The notes: generated by a model from the letters alone, not told the origin. Counted from the first letter of the stretch, positions 14,041-24,480 are shown. The stretch is 64,000 bases of DNA from Pyxicephalus adspersus (GCF_032062135.1 NC_092858.1:129461209-129525208), one strand, 5' to 3'. Numbers and translations: made by a program.

Positions 14041-17000
14041 CAGTGTACAAAATTATCTTATGACCCAATGTTCGGCTTCTCACCCAACTGTATACCTTAC
14101 CCTTTCATACATCATTTTGTAATATGGTAATCAGCATCTGAAAACTTCATACCTTTACAATAATAACCTCTGTTTACAAATGGAAAAAACATGACTCAGT
14201 GCTTTATTCGGTAAATGACTATTAAAGCCAGTACATTTTTCTTGCAGACAGAAATTCTTGTAAAGGCAAGATAATAACATTACCACTTCACAGCCTGCAG
14301 TTTTTCATTGCATTTGTGTTCTAGGGCACATTAATAGGATAGACAAGTTGATTATGCTGACTCTTTTCTTACAGTGTGACATTAAAAGGCTTGCCATCGG
14401 GGTCAGAATTCCCAGAAGGAGACCACAGAATCCAGTACACTGTGTATGACAGAGCAGAGAACAAAGCATCATGTAAATTTAATGTGCGAGTCAGAGGTAT
14501 GTAAACATGGGAATAGTCGTTTTTGTAAGCAGATATAAGCTAATGATCCAAAAATGAAGGAGAGCTATTTTGTCTCTCATTTGTTTTACAATACAATAAA
14601 TCATTTGATGGTAACAGTGGTGCCATACAATATAGATAATTAAGTGCATTTGAATGGACATAATTTAATATCATCAGTTCAGTACACAATATTACAACCC
14701 TAATACCCTTAGGATCTTGCAATATGGTTTAGAAATAGACAAACATATACACACTGGGAGGTGTTTTAAGTCCTATAGAGATAATAAATGAATACAGTAC
14801 ATAGATATACTCATATAAATATAATCATATACAAAAAAAGTCCATAAATGTTTCAGATGCTAGCCAGAATTTAAAATATGAAGGCTTTGACCTCATGGGA
14901 AATGATTACTTATACAGGTAGTCCCTGAGAGACTTCCCACATACAGATGACTCCTAGATACGAACTGGACTTCCCTGCTCGCTGGTCTGTAGGACAGGGG
15001 CTTGATGGGGCAGAGGGAGGCGGTTTGCATGTCTTGCAGAAGAAGTCCTTTGGTTGTAACTCTTTAATGACCAAGACAAACTCTGCAGTTGTTTCTTTTT
15101 GCATATCAAAGCACAGCTTGCTCCAGAAGTTAATGAATGTCTAAGCTCCATAAAGTTTTTTCTTTGTTTGTGATGTACTCACAGTGATGATTTTTTACAG
15201 TAATTTACACCATGCTGCTTAATAATATGTTGAGACAAACATCTGTCCTAATTGCATGTATTAAAATAATGTATCTGTTCCGACTGATGACAGCCATAGT
15301 TATCACTATGGTGATAACTATGGTTGCCCAATAACATTGCAGGTTTCAGTTCTTAGGCTGTTTGTATTCTAATAAATGGAACGGAATGTTACCTCCGTTT
15401 TTATTTATAATATTTCTGGCCTCTGATAGTTCACTTAGCAGAAAGATTAGCTTTACATACGAGCACATCAGATTTTAGCAAGTGAAGCTATGTCATCTCT
15501 CTAAGTTTAATTATATTTTAACAATATTGTGCAACCTTTTATAATGAAAGCAAAGGAGCAGATTTATGATATAACGGGCCTGATTTATTAAAGCTCTCCA
15601 AGACTAGCGAGGATACACTTTCATCAGTGAAGTTGGGTGACATAGTAAGCTTGGAATGGATCAGGTCCGGGATTGAAAACTTTTGCGAACAAATAGCAAA
15701 TTTCTTTTAGGAAATGCATTCCAGGTTTGCTGGATCACCCAGCTTTACAGAAAGTGTATCCTCTCCAGTCTTGGAAAGCTTTAATAAATCAGGCCCAGTG
15801 AGCAGTTGATATGTAGACTTTAATAAAAAATTAACTTCTTTTCATAGCGGTTATGTTTTTTTTAAGATAAGGGTATTAGTTAAGGTTCACTAACAATGTA
15901 ATGCAAATACCAGACACAATATGCAGCTTGTTAGTGTAACTGTGGGATGTTATCCTATTATTCTCAGGCTGTTGACAGGGTAGCCGTGCTTTATCCTCCA
16001 GTGGCTCGTAGGATTAACTGTGAAGTGCAGCTATTGAATCAATCAGCTCATTCTCCTTTATTCACAATGCATTTCAGTAATATACACAGTGACAGCAGTT
16101 GCCTGTTAATGATTGCAATACAAAACAGCCTGCTTTACCTATTAAGACAGTAAAGGGTAGTAAAACATTTATTGTGCACCTGCCATATGACATCTGAGAC
16201 TTTATTCCATAACTTTTGTAACCCGTGTTACCCGACTTACATACACATTCAACTTAAGAACAAACCTACAGTCCCTAACTCTTATGTATCCCGGGGACTA
16301 CCTGTACATAGGTGATTTCCTTCTCTACAATACATAGGATCTTAGATGTTTTTATCGGTGTGATTTTCCAGATTTTGTATATGTTTAGAAACATTCCATG
16401 CTTAATACAAAATTTGCTTTTCTTCTCCCAAGTCAGGCGCTGTACTAAGCTAAATGCCCCGGAGAATGGGTACATTAAATGTTCTGGAGCTGGTGATAAC
16501 TATGGTGCAACCTGTGAGTATTTTTGTGTCGGTGGTTATGAACTTCAAGGAAGTCCAGCTCGTGTGTGCCAGTTTAACTCGGAATGGACAGGGTCAGAGC
16601 CAACATGTTCCTGTAAGTAGATCATTTTTTTTTTACAACTTAGAGTTATGCAGTGGCCAGCAACACTATGATCACTATATATTGCTGTTTACTTATTTGG
16701 ATAGGACCAATATAATTTAGGGTCCTTTTATCAATTAACTGTTCTTATTAGTCCCTGCCCCAGGGGAACCCCCAAGCTATTATCTATATTTCAGTTATTT
16801 AGATAAATGACTCAGAACGTTATGAGTTATCAAGAACTGATAAACTATTCTACTACATGTACTGAACTTTTGTATCTTCTATTTGTTGATTAGGTGACTT
16901 CTATGTAAGTATGTGTTATATATAATAGTAATTTTTGATACAATTACTATCATTTATCATGGAATATATCAGTTATGTTTTTTTTAAATAATGGCAAATT

Positions 17001-20000
17001 CTGAGATAAAAAGCCATATAAAAATTCCCATGTTTGCATATGGATTCTTTTACAATGCAGTGTTATAAAATAAAAGAGACCCATTGTAGGAGAGTGGTAT
17101 TATTAATATATTATATAAAACATTGCACAATAATTTCTTAGTGCTGTAAGAATTATAATTATTTATCAGCACTCTTGTTAGATGTTTCTGCAGTTTACAA
17201 ACGTTTGTCCAAAAGATTATTTAGGCTCATTCATGGCTGTCACTCTCATTGCTTGCTAGGTCAATACATTCACATGTCATTACATTTAAACTGATCCCCA
17301 GAGCAGAGCTTTCAACAATTAGCTTATTTCAATCATTTCAGTCATGACCCAAAATGTGTACATGAAATCCCAAAGCATTAAAAAAATAATCTAAAGATTT
17401 TCAAAAGACAACATAATGTTGCTAAAAAGATATTTGCTTCTTCAGAGGAAGCTGTATTGGTAATAAAACCTATATGGTAATCACATCATGTTCCTATTTA
17501 GGTGAATCTTGGGTGAATCTATATTAAATATTTGATAAGATCACAGTGTTACAAAGCAGGTGAAATGCTAAAGAAAATCAATTCACTGTTTATTTCTGTA
17601 ATTTAACAACAAATATTGAGCAATTGATACCATCTGCTAATATTTGTCAAGCTGTATTGACATTCCATACAGTTGTAACTGTCCTAACACACATGACAAT
17701 ATTAAATGAACCATTGACAGACCTAATAGTTTCTGATGAATCATTGCATGATAAATGCATTGCTTAGACAGGTTGGACAGGCTTGCATTGGAAATGGCTG
17801 TTGCCCAATAACATTGCAGGTTTCAGTTCTTAGGCTGTTTGTATTCTAATAAATGGAACGGAATGTTACCTCCGTTTTTATTTATAATATTTCTGGCCTC
17901 TGATAGTTCACTTAGCAGAAAGATTAGCTTTACATACGAGCACATCAGATTTTAGCAAGTGAAGCTATGTCATCTCTCTAAGTTTAATTATATTTTAACA
18001 ATATTGTGCAACCTTTTATAATGAAAGCAAAGGAGCAGATTTATGATATAACGGGCCTGATTTATTAAAGCTCTCCAAGACTAGAGAGGATACACTTTCA
18101 TCAGTGAAGTTGGGTGACATAGTAAGCTTGGAATGGATCAGGTCCGGGATTGAAAACTTTTGCGAACAAATAGCAAATTTCTTTTAGGAAATGCATTCCA
18201 GGTTTGCTGGATCACCCAGCTTTACAGAAAGTGTATCCTCTCCAGTCTTGGAAAGCTTTAATAAATCAGGCCCAGTGAGCAGTTGATATGTAGACTTTAA
18301 TAAAAAATTAACTTCTTTTCATAGCGGTTATGTTTTTTTTAAGATAAGGGTATTAGTTAAGGTTCACTAACAATGTAATGCAAATACCAGACACAATATG
18401 CAGCTTGTTAGTGTAACTGTAGGATGTTATCCTATTATTCTCAGGCTGTTGACAGGGTAGCCGTGCTTTATCCTCCAGTGGCTCATAGGATTAACTGTGA
18501 AGTGCAGCTATTGAATCAATCAGGCTCATTCTCCTTTATTCACAATGCATTTCAGTAATATACACAGTGACAGCAGTTGCCTGTTAATGATTGCAATACA
18601 AATCAGCTTGCTTTACCTATTAAGACAGTAAAGGGTAGTAAAACATGATTTATTGTACACCTGCCATATGACATCTGAGCCTTTATTCCATAACTTTTGT
18701 AACCCGTGTATTTTTTTTTTTTCAAATGACCCACGGACAGATGTTCTCACTATTTCTTACTCTTTCTAAAAACTCAAAAATATTTCAAGGCTACCAAATT
18801 GACCGTAGCCAGAACCTGGATACTCATACCTTTAGTCCTGATGTGGTAACAGTTGTGATACACTTAAAAAAAAATTCTAATTGACATACACACCCAGGTC
18901 TTGCAGCCATGGTTAGATTTTAATGATCTCTGTAACTCAAGCAACAAACTCCTTACTGTCCAACACTGCAACAATCACTAGTCGGCTGTCAGCTGTATTG
19001 GGGAAGAACACGCTCTTTCCAACACTATTCCCTCTTACGTGCAATTAGATAATTCTTTTAATCCCCTTTTTTGTTTTCTTTTCTTCTTTACTTTTTCTTT
19101 CTCATATGTCACAGCTATGACTCCTGCCACACTCTTTTCTTTTTAGCCCTCTCCCTACTTCTAACCAAATACTCCAATCACCACTCAAACACACACATAC
19201 ACCTTAGTGCTTACAGATCCATAATGTGAGACTACCATCAAGTCAGATACTCAACCTGGAACTTTCACCATGACTACCATTCTCATTCTTTTCTTTCATA
19301 CTTCCTATACCGCCTATACATACTATTTCTATATCAAAGTTCCGACGGCCAATCAAATTATTTTTTTTAACAATCACAGCTAAATGTGCCTGTTTATATC
19401 TGGTACAGAAACCCCTAGAACAAGCCAAATCTTCAAAAACAGCATCCACCAGTCATGAATATTCATCCTGGGTGATTAATTCTTCCTTTAAAATCCATGA
19501 GCTAGAGGACAACTACAAAGGTTTTATACTACCCAAAGGCATACGATCATTTCCCAGTTCTATCACATTCCATTTACCCCGCTTTTATTATTATGCCCTC
19601 TCATTAGAAAATGACTGTAATGATTTTCTTGTCTATGTCTAACGCAGTTATGAAAATTAATGTTGGGCTGAGAAATGCGGTTGAATTTTTGGATCAGTTT
19701 TATGAAAAACGAAGATTAGTTGTTTTGTCAACACCAACTGCAGCAGATATTTACTACAGAATACAAGTTGGAACTCTTCAGGTATGAACAGATAAATAAA
19801 ATTATTTTTATGTTAGATTACAGCTGGAGAGTTTAATCCATTATTATATTTCACCTAAAGTCACTGATAGGAAACTATAACAGACATTGCAGTATAGAGA
19901 TAACATACCATCGGAGCTTTACCCTTGTTGTAGGTGTACCAGGGGGTATTTTAGGATTTATGTTATAAGATGTTATATGTGGGTAACTTCATACATGAGC

Positions 20001-22264
20001 AGCTGATAGAAAAAGGTTAAAGCAGAACCCCAGCTTTTTACACAAACTCCCATCCCAAGTCCTTAGCCCTCAAACAGAATGAAATGCCATCAAACCTTGG
20101 TTAGGAAGCATACATTGAATTCTAGCTCATATTAACTGATAGTTTTTACGCAAGTATTCTAGCAGAAAAATTCTTAGCATGTGAAAATGTAGATCTGTGT
20201 TCATCCAGAGGTTGCTAGGAGTTCCTTGAGCAATATGTGCTTCTCAGTGACACCAGTGATCTTTTTGGCTATCTGAGTGGCAATTTTCCCCCTGGCCAGC
20301 AATCTAAGAGAAATTCTTCCTACTGACTGCCACACTAATGTACCAGGACCTGTGGATAGTTATTTGAATAGGGGTTTCCTAAAGACCTTAAAGTTTTTTC
20401 AAGGGTTCACTCATGAACACTGATGTAGACTAAACATTGTTGCCTATCTATATGTCTTTAATATTTATATGTCTGTAGTATTCCATGTCCCTAACAATAA
20501 TATGGCCAAGCAATGGTTTTCTGCATGTGTGTATTATATGTATATGGCAAGGCGCTACACATGCATGTGTTGTATTTTTGATAAATAAATTAAACTTGAT
20601 GTAAATTAACTGTATGCTTTATGATGTGTTTTACTTTTGTTTATAGCAAGCCCAGTGCGGCTTGGATCTGCGGCATGTGACTGTCATTGAATTATTTGGT
20701 GTGTACCCAACATACATTGGAAGAATAGGACGCATGCTACTTCCCCCAGCACTGGCACTACAACTCAGGTATTGTAATATTACAATTTGTTTCTGTACAT
20801 GAAGAGTTGATTTATAGGTCAGCCAAGGTAGTGTACAGCCACGCCAATCCATCCGTACCATGCCAGTGACCAAAGAGTCTCTAAAAATTAGAAATAATGG
20901 CTTTGAAATAACCAAGCTCAGCTATGTTAAATAATAATACTCTAAAACTATATGTATTTGGACAAATTATAGTATCTATTCTAACATTTTTTGGTGTTTA
21001 TTATTTTGATAAATAAGAGTTCTGGACACTTTTTTTTAAAGTTAAAGTGAGCTTTAGAAGGATGTTCCTAAAAATTGGCAGACAGAGGTAAACAAACTAG
21101 TCACCAGTATAGCATATGCGCCCCTGCAACTGATCTTTGCCCATGTTTATTTTACCATGCTTTTTTCTGAGTCTCTGAGTAGAGGTGTCCATGTTGGTAG
21201 AGACAAGGTATTTGCTTGCAATTGCATTACTGTTTCCAAAATTCAAGTTAAAAAGTGATTTAAGGTACTGCTTAGGTAGATGTGATTTTATCCTTTGGTA
21301 CAATAACCTTCAGTGGGAGATTTCTGTTTCAAAAACTGATAAAATTTTTGTCATGTGGGAGAAATTGGAAAGAGAAGAAAGAAAAATGCTTATTCATACC
21401 TATATACCAGGTATTTCTCTTTGCTCCTGATGCCCAGAAAAGGAGTGAAGAGGAGGTAGGTATGTTTTGCTAGGGATGTCAGCAAACCTGTTACCTTGCC
21501 CTATGTAAGAACAGGATAGCTTTAACACTGAACCTTGAGTCCTACACCCTTTAAACATTTACATTATTATTAGCTCCATCAGCCTTCCCCCTGACACAAA
21601 ACCAACCTCTATCCTAAGATTGGTTTATGTCTACCAATCCATTCTCAATTTTTACTTTATTTCTAGTGCAATGTAGTTCCTAAATTCTTTTCAACATAAA
21701 CTGAATTTGACTTTTTTTTTATTTTGTTCTTCCCATATAACTTTTTGTATCCTTTACTTAAGAGTTTATATTTTCCAGTAGCAATATGCATGGAGAAAAT
21801 CCCAAAATATATATTCCTAAATAATGCAAGCAGCTGCTAGCCAAATAATCTCTCATGCTGGTAGTAAATTATTTATGATGTGTAAATTATTGACATTTTA
21901 ATATTCAAATCAAGTTAAATAAAATTGCTTAGTTACAAAAATATAGATGCATTTCTGATCTACATTACTGAGAACCTTGTTATAATAGCACATCTATCTA
22001 CAGTTCATACTATATTCATTTCATTTTTTTAGGTAACAGATGGGAAATGGCAGAGAGGCAGATGCAGAACACATGTGCATAGACATTTACTCCAAAATAA
22101 TTTTAGCAGTAGTGGCTATTGCGGGAAATTACAATTAGATACAGAAGAGGAGAACATTTTTTAGATTGCATTTTAAAAAACACTTAATTAAGCTAGCCTG
22201 AGTATATCATATACTATAACATAACATATATCTAACTAAGCTTTCAGATATTATTATTAGATAA

Positions 22265-22298
<34 letters not shown>

Positions 22299-22933
22299 AA
22301 TACAATTATTATTATTAAAATCACAAATCTTTTAGTGGTGGATAGAGGATGAAAAAGGTTAGAACCTTTTTTTAGAACCTTCAAAGTGTTATTGTTGTAT
22401 GTGACCTACTATTAGCTTTGGTGACCATTGCCTCTGGTATAGATATTGATACAAATTCCAAAATGACCTGTAAACCAAATAGAAGCAGGGGAAACTGATG
22501 TATCCAAAACAAAAATTTAAGGAAAATCTATCCAGTGAGACACAAACCACAAAAATATAAAAATCCTTACGAGGGTCTTCACCATACCCCACCTGGTCCA
22601 AAACTTAGAAAAAGATTTTGCCTTAAATAAACTTTAAGGAAGCTTACTGTTGGCATCTTTTAAATATATTTGGTTGGGCCTGATACTGATTAATATTATG
22701 GTAGAATTTTAAAATTCAGCACAAAGACTTTCATGCCACCTCTTTTTTGTAGATTGCTTCTACGCATCCCAGAAAACCGATATCAGATGGTCGTTTTGGA
22801 TAAACATGGAGTAGACAAAGAACGATACATCATGCCTATCAACAATTCTGATCTCTTCACGCTGATTGATGCCTTCCCCATTCGAAAAGATGAGATGCAA
22901 TTTCAAGCTGAAGTTGGCCACACATGTAACTGA
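2491..22933 (+). CDS. srpx: srpx gene, exons 2-10: sushi-repeat protein, 5'-partial
   Basis: Nine exons joined in phase give 432 residues to a TGA stop. The human protein is about 464 residues, so only exon 1 (start and signal peptide) is missing, upstream of the window. Order in the partial protein: acidic N-terminus with SPLEDDED (about 1-22), sushi 1 (23-86), sushi 2 (87-145), HYR domain (146-228), sushi 3 (229-288), DUF4174 (289-432). Each sushi module has six cysteines and a Trp before the last Cys. The family is secreted or matrix-associated; human SRPX (also DRS or ETX1) is known as a gene down-regulated in transformed cells. Blocks such as [35 protein letters not shown] and [15 protein letters not shown] identify SRPX rather than its paralogue SRPX2. 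It converges on sytl5. Frame is intact throughout, with no sign of decay. Confidence 0.96.
2557..6491 (+). other. srpx intron 2, no gene seen
   Basis: About 3.9 kb of AT-rich sequence. All open frames are short, lack similarity that I recognise, and none joins exons 2 and 3 in phase 1. No RNA gene seen. Confidence 0.75.
6492..6683 (+). CDS. srpx: srpx exon 3, sushi domain 1
   Basis: 192 bases (phase 1 to 1), bounded by TTCTCAG and C|GTAAGT. It encodes one complete sushi (CCP) module starting [13 protein letters not shown] and ending [10 protein letters not shown], with six cysteines and the conserved Trp. One exon per sushi module is normal for the family. Confidence 0.97.
6684..6966 (+). 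other. srpx intron 3 (283 bases), carrying a TA repeat
   Basis: The shortest intron of the gene. It consists mostly of T-rich sequence plus an AT dinucleotide run at 6750-6788. Open frames spanning this interval are read-through of the two flanking exons. Confidence 0.9.
6750..6788. repeat. (TA)n microsatellite
   Basis: About 19 AT dinucleotides, inside the 283-base intron 3. Confidence 0.97.
6967..7143 (+). CDS. srpx: srpx exon 4, sushi domain 2
   Basis: 177 bases (phase 1 to 1) between ATGCTTAG and G|GTAAGT. It encodes the second sushi module, from [16 protein letters not shown] to [10 protein letters not shown], with six cysteines. It is among the best-conserved parts of the protein. Confidence 0.97.
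7585..7622. repeat. (TA)n microsatellite
   Basis: About 19 AT dinucleotides in srpx intron 4. Confidence 0.97.
9766..9945. mobile_element. Palindromic element family A, copy 1 (decayed ends)
   Basis: The left arm has GGAGAGGATACACTTTCAT, GAAGCTGGGTGATCCAGCAA and ACCTGGAATGGAT. The right arm has the reverse complement of most of this (TTTGCTGGAT, GTTCACTGATGAAA). The outer TTTATTAAAGCTCTCC ends are mutated away. See copies at 15576, 18053, 28933, 42592, 61425 and 62030. Confidence 0.85.
10129..10255 (+). CDS. srpx: srpx exon 5, first half of HYR domain
   Basis: 127 bases, entering in phase 1 and leaving in phase 2, between CTTTGCAG and GA|GTAAGC. It begins [19 protein letters not shown] and includes [11 protein letters not shown]. 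This is the first half of a hyalin-repeat (HYR) domain, an immunoglobulin-like fold found in extracellular adhesion proteins. Confidence 0.96.
10711..11123 (+). repeat. Interspersed repeat family B, copy 1, interrupted
   Basis: Shares GGAACCCTTGAAATAAC, TAGGAAGAATGTCA and GACCTGAGATGCACAAATT, then ACCCCCAGCAACCTCTGG, with copies at 40585-40845, 45056-45266, and reversed at 20205-20410. Family length is about 250 bases. This copy is split by a foreign segment at 10837-11036. Class unknown. Confidence 0.75.
10837..11036 (+). mobile_element. Insertion inside family B repeat
   Basis: About 200 bases beginning CCAGGGGTGTCAAACTCAAA, containing GTGGGCCAAAATTAAAAAC. It is absent from the uninterrupted family B copies, so it inserted later. 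The opening motif resembles a widespread vertebrate interspersed repeat; family not assigned. Confidence 0.65.
11620..11643. repeat. (TA)n microsatellite
   Basis: About 12 AT dinucleotides. It creates the Tyr-Ile tail of an overlapping spurious frame. Confidence 0.95.
12943..13279 (+). mobile_element. tRNA-headed SINE-like element, copy 1
   Basis: Contains GCACTCCGGCCTTTGCAGCG, a B-box-like GGTTCGAATCC, then GTTTGCAGGTTCTCCC, TTTCCTCCGGGTACTC and CATCCCAAAAACATGCAG, and ends in GCGCTGCGTAATATGATGGC, a TATATAAATACTG stretch and an AAT-rich tail. A tRNA-like head, constant body and simple-repeat tail is SINE architecture. Other copies: 53188 (+), 43785 (-), 62588 (-), plus 3' fragments. Confidence 0.85.
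13365..13480 (-). pseudogene. Tc1-like transposase N-terminal fragment
   Basis: On the minus strand an open stretch reads [20 protein letters not shown], which matches the pattern of the second helix-turn-helix of Tc1-family transposases (STIRRRL..GLRGRVA). No DDE catalytic part follows in the same frame, so this is a dead remnant. Confidence 0.7.
13550..13900. repeat. Interspersed repeat, class unclear
   Basis: Blocks such as AATGATGGATTTCTTGGATT, CTTTCCCCCTTGGCATCGAG, ACACACACCTGAATGCTCCA and TTGTATTTACCTAATTTTA look like a widespread vertebrate interspersed repeat I have seen in fish and frog sequence. I cannot name the family. It may be part of the same Tc1-like insertion as the transposase scrap next to it. 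Confidence 0.5.
14009..14037. repeat. (TA)n microsatellite
   Basis: About 14 TA dinucleotides in srpx intron 5. Confidence 0.95.
14375..14496 (+). CDS. srpx: srpx exon 6, second half of HYR domain
   Basis: 122 bases, entering in phase 2 and leaving in phase 1, between TTTCTTACAG and AG|GTATGT. It encodes [17 protein letters not shown], then [17 protein letters not shown], which completes the HYR domain. It leads into the Arg/Val-rich link to sushi 3. Confidence 0.96.
15294..15323. repeat. Perfect hairpin at duplication edge
   Basis: CCATAGTTATCAC, a 4-base TATG loop, then the exact reverse complement GTGATAACTATGG. The right arm ends at the first base of the duplicated segment. The second copy of the segment has no such hairpin at its left edge. 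Confidence 0.9.
15323..16228 (+). repeat. 0.9-kb duplicated segment, upstream copy
   Basis: Near-identical to 17800-18709 in the same orientation, starting GTTGCCCAATAACATTGCAG and ending TAACTTTTGTAACCCGTGT. By eye I count roughly ten differences over about 906 bases. A family A palindrome at 15576-15796 lies within it and is shared by both copies, so it was there before the duplication. The two copies lie 2,477 bases apart on either side of exon 7, which was not duplicated. Confidence 0.95.
15576..15796. mobile_element. Palindromic element family A, copy 2
   Basis: Complete: GGGCCTGATTTATTAAAGCT at the left and AGCTTTAATAAATCAGGCCC at the right, with matched internal blocks GAGGATACACTTTCATCAGT and AAAGTGTATCCTCTCCAGTC. 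Length 221 bases, essentially one long imperfect hairpin with a central TAGCAAATTT tract. No coding capacity. Confidence 0.93.
16433..16612 (+). CDS. srpx: srpx exon 7, sushi domain 3
   Basis: 180 bases (phase 1 to 1) between CTCCCAAG and CT|GTAAGT. It encodes the third sushi module ([37 protein letters not shown]), with six cysteines. The exon lies between two nearly identical 0.9-kb intronic segments; see the duplication entries. Confidence 0.97.
17800..18709 (+). repeat. 0.9-kb duplicated segment, downstream copy
   Basis: Partner of 15323-16228. Differences include AGAGAG for AGCGAG, CTCATAGG for CTCGTAGG, one extra G in CAGGCTCATT, and a 2-base insertion in AAACATGATTTATTG. After the shared end it runs into a T tract. 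Confidence 0.95.
18053..18273. mobile_element. Palindromic element family A, copy 3
   Basis: Carried inside the downstream duplicate; nearly identical to copy 2 apart from a change in the left arm. It arose by duplication, not by a separate insertion. Confidence 0.93.
19648..19781 (+). CDS. srpx: srpx exon 8, start of DUF4174
   Basis: 134 bases, entering in phase 1 and ending on a codon boundary, between CTAACGCAG and CAG|GTATGA. It encodes [19 protein letters not shown], then [19 protein letters not shown]. This opens the C-terminal DUF4174 domain, a thioredoxin-like fold shared by SRPX, SRPX2 and CCDC80. Confidence 0.96.
19782..20646 (+). other. srpx intron 8
   Basis: 865 bases. Contains a reversed family B repeat (20205-20410). 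No coding signal. Confidence 0.8.
20205..20410 (-). repeat. Interspersed repeat family B, copy 2 (reverse)
   Basis: AGAGGTTGCTAGGAGTTCCT, GAGCAATATGTGCTTCTCAG and TTTCAAGGGTTCACTCATG are the reverse complement of blocks in the 40585-40845 copy. Diverged. Confidence 0.7.
20647..20768 (+). CDS. srpx: srpx exon 9, middle of DUF4174
   Basis: 122 bases starting on a codon boundary and leaving in phase 2, between TTTATAG and AG|GTATTG. It encodes [18 protein letters not shown], then [17 protein letters not shown]. The CGLDLRH block is a family hallmark. Confidence 0.96.
20769..22752 (+). other. srpx intron 9
   Basis: 2 kb of AT-rich sequence with a trinucleotide (ATT)n run at 22263-22300. Minus-strand open frames here have no recognisable homology. 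Nothing else seen. Confidence 0.75.
22263..22300. repeat. (ATT)n microsatellite
   Basis: About 12 ATT units in srpx intron 9. Confidence 0.95.
22753..22933 (+). CDS. srpx: srpx exon 10, end of DUF4174 and stop codon
   Basis: 181 bases, entering in phase 2 after TTTTTTGTAG. It encodes [19 protein letters not shown], then ends with the GHTCN C-terminus and TGA at 22931-22933. The end is collinear with human SRPX, with no extension or truncation. Confidence 0.97.
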
Positions 22934-23245
22934 CATTTGCTGAACATGATAAGTGAAGATATGGTGCCGAACATGACATATACCTGATGTACAGATTTTC
23001 ATAAAATACATTTTTTCAATGTGTTTGTGCCTTATATCACAAAGCTGTGGTCAGAGCTGAATTAATCAGTCCTCAGGGCATAGAGAAAACCGAAAGTTAA
23101 TTATCGGGACATTTTTTTTGCTCTCAGAAATGTTTTATTCACTGTCGTATTCTTTATAGGTCTTAAAAATGCTTTCATTTCAGCTGCCATCTGCACAAAT
23201 GAAACATAGGTTATTATTGGTAACTTATTTAGTAAGAAAGACTAG

Positions 23246-23251
23246 AATAAA
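23246..23251 (+). promoter_or_regulatory. Candidate srpx polyadenylation signal
   Basis: First AATAAA after the stop, about 310 bases downstream. Further AATAAA-type hexamers at about 23463-23485 would give a longer UTR. Which is used cannot be read from the sequence. Confidence 0.4.
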
Positions 23252-24348
23252 ACATTGACTTTTTTTGTACATACAGTATCTGCTGATATAAGATGTACAT
23301 GGATCCTATGCCAGTCTTGCAGCCTTACCTATATAACAGATAAGTCATGCCACCTTATACTTTATGTACAGTTTCCACATTAAAAATAGGCAAGTTTTGT
23401 AACATTTTAATTACTTGTACAATTTGGGAAATTCTTAGGATACATTTTTATATAATAATGATAATAAAAGCTTTTATTAATAAAATATTTTGTTGTATAT
23501 TGTATAGTGAAAGAGAATTATTGTATATGCTTCATTACTGAATAGAATATTAAGTTTTGTATACCTCGTCCATATATTTTTTGTATAAAACTTATAGGTG
23601 AAAGTGTTTAATTTCCTAAATACATCATACATTTTTACATATATCTATGTTAATACAGTATATGGCATATATCAGTGGTGCGTCAATTATCAAAGTTTTA
23701 GGGGAATGTATCCTTATTGCAATATGGAAACTGGCACTGCAACCCGTTACAAACCCAACAGCAAATGAAGTACAACTTCTCACTTCCTTTAACCTTTGAG
23801 CAGAAGAGAAAAGAGGATAAGAATGATTTCCAGACAACTATTTTTAGCAATTGGATACTTAATAATGCCACCTATAGAGGGCTGGGGGGGGGGGTCAACC
23901 CACTAGCCTTTTTATGGAAGGGACAAATTACTGGGGGCTAAAAAACTATACTGCGCAAAGTGTGCCAAAGTGCTGCATTGATTGGTGGGCATGGTAAAAA
24001 AGGGGTGTTTCTAAAGGACATGGTTTATGATGCCTACTGTTTGTCATTGACCAGAGGTCCCACCAGCCCAACATGCCTTATAAGTACAAACCTTTTTTCC
24101 TCCACCCAGTCCTTCTCAAAATGATAGCCTATATCTCTGGGCCTCTTTGTATTTCCTGTAGGAGAGTGCTGGTTAACTGATCATATTATTACCAAATAAA
24201 TCTGTTGCAAGCTTTTGGTTGAAAGTTCTTGACATTTCATTTTTTCTGGCTTCCAGACGTTTTCTCAATCCTGTTATTACTTAGTCAATATTTAACATTT
24301 GAACACAATAAAAACAACAGTATTATGTTACCATTATTCAGTAAGGCT

Positions 24349-24480
24349 GGGTCTACATGAACGGTTTTTAAAACACATATAAACGTTCCTACCACGTTTA
24401 TATGTGTTTTTATGCACTTTTACAAGCGTTTTAAAGCTTAACTTTAAAACGCTAAAAAACTTTTATAAACACTCCCTCTT
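24349..24480. repeat. Double inverted repeat
   Basis: Two hairpins: AACACATATAAACGT against ACGTTTATATGTGTT, then AGCGTTTTAAAG against CTTTAAAACGCT. Preceded by AAGGCTGGGTCTACATGAAC, a start typical of small DNA elements. Probably a degenerate MITE. Confidence 0.6.

Larger units (their letters stand above)
10256..14374 (+). other. srpx intron 5, repeat-rich
   Basis: 4.1 kb. Holds family B repeat (10711-11123) with a nested insertion, two (TA)n runs, a SINE-like copy (12943-13279), a minus-strand Tc1-like transposase scrap (13365-13480) and another interspersed repeat (13550-13900). No host exon seen. Confidence 0.8.
14497..16432 (+). other. srpx intron 6
   Basis: 1.9 kb. Its centre is the upstream copy of the 0.9-kb duplicated segment (15323-16228), preceded by a perfect hairpin (15294-15323). 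Nothing else gene-like. Confidence 0.85.
16613..19647 (+). other. srpx intron 7
   Basis: 3 kb. The downstream copy of the duplicated segment (17800-18709) fills the middle. 18720-19640 is C- and T-rich with no gene. No RNA gene seen. Confidence 0.85.

Noticed and set aside
13859..14122. Frames with Tyr-Ile repeats
   Set aside because: Produced by (TA)n microsatellites; also at 11375-11644.
2491..22933. Assignment to srpx2 rather than srpx
   Set aside because: The acidic SPLEDDE start, [15 protein letters not shown] and [14 protein letters not shown] blocks fit SRPX. The neighbour is sytl5; SRPX2 neighbours SYTL4.
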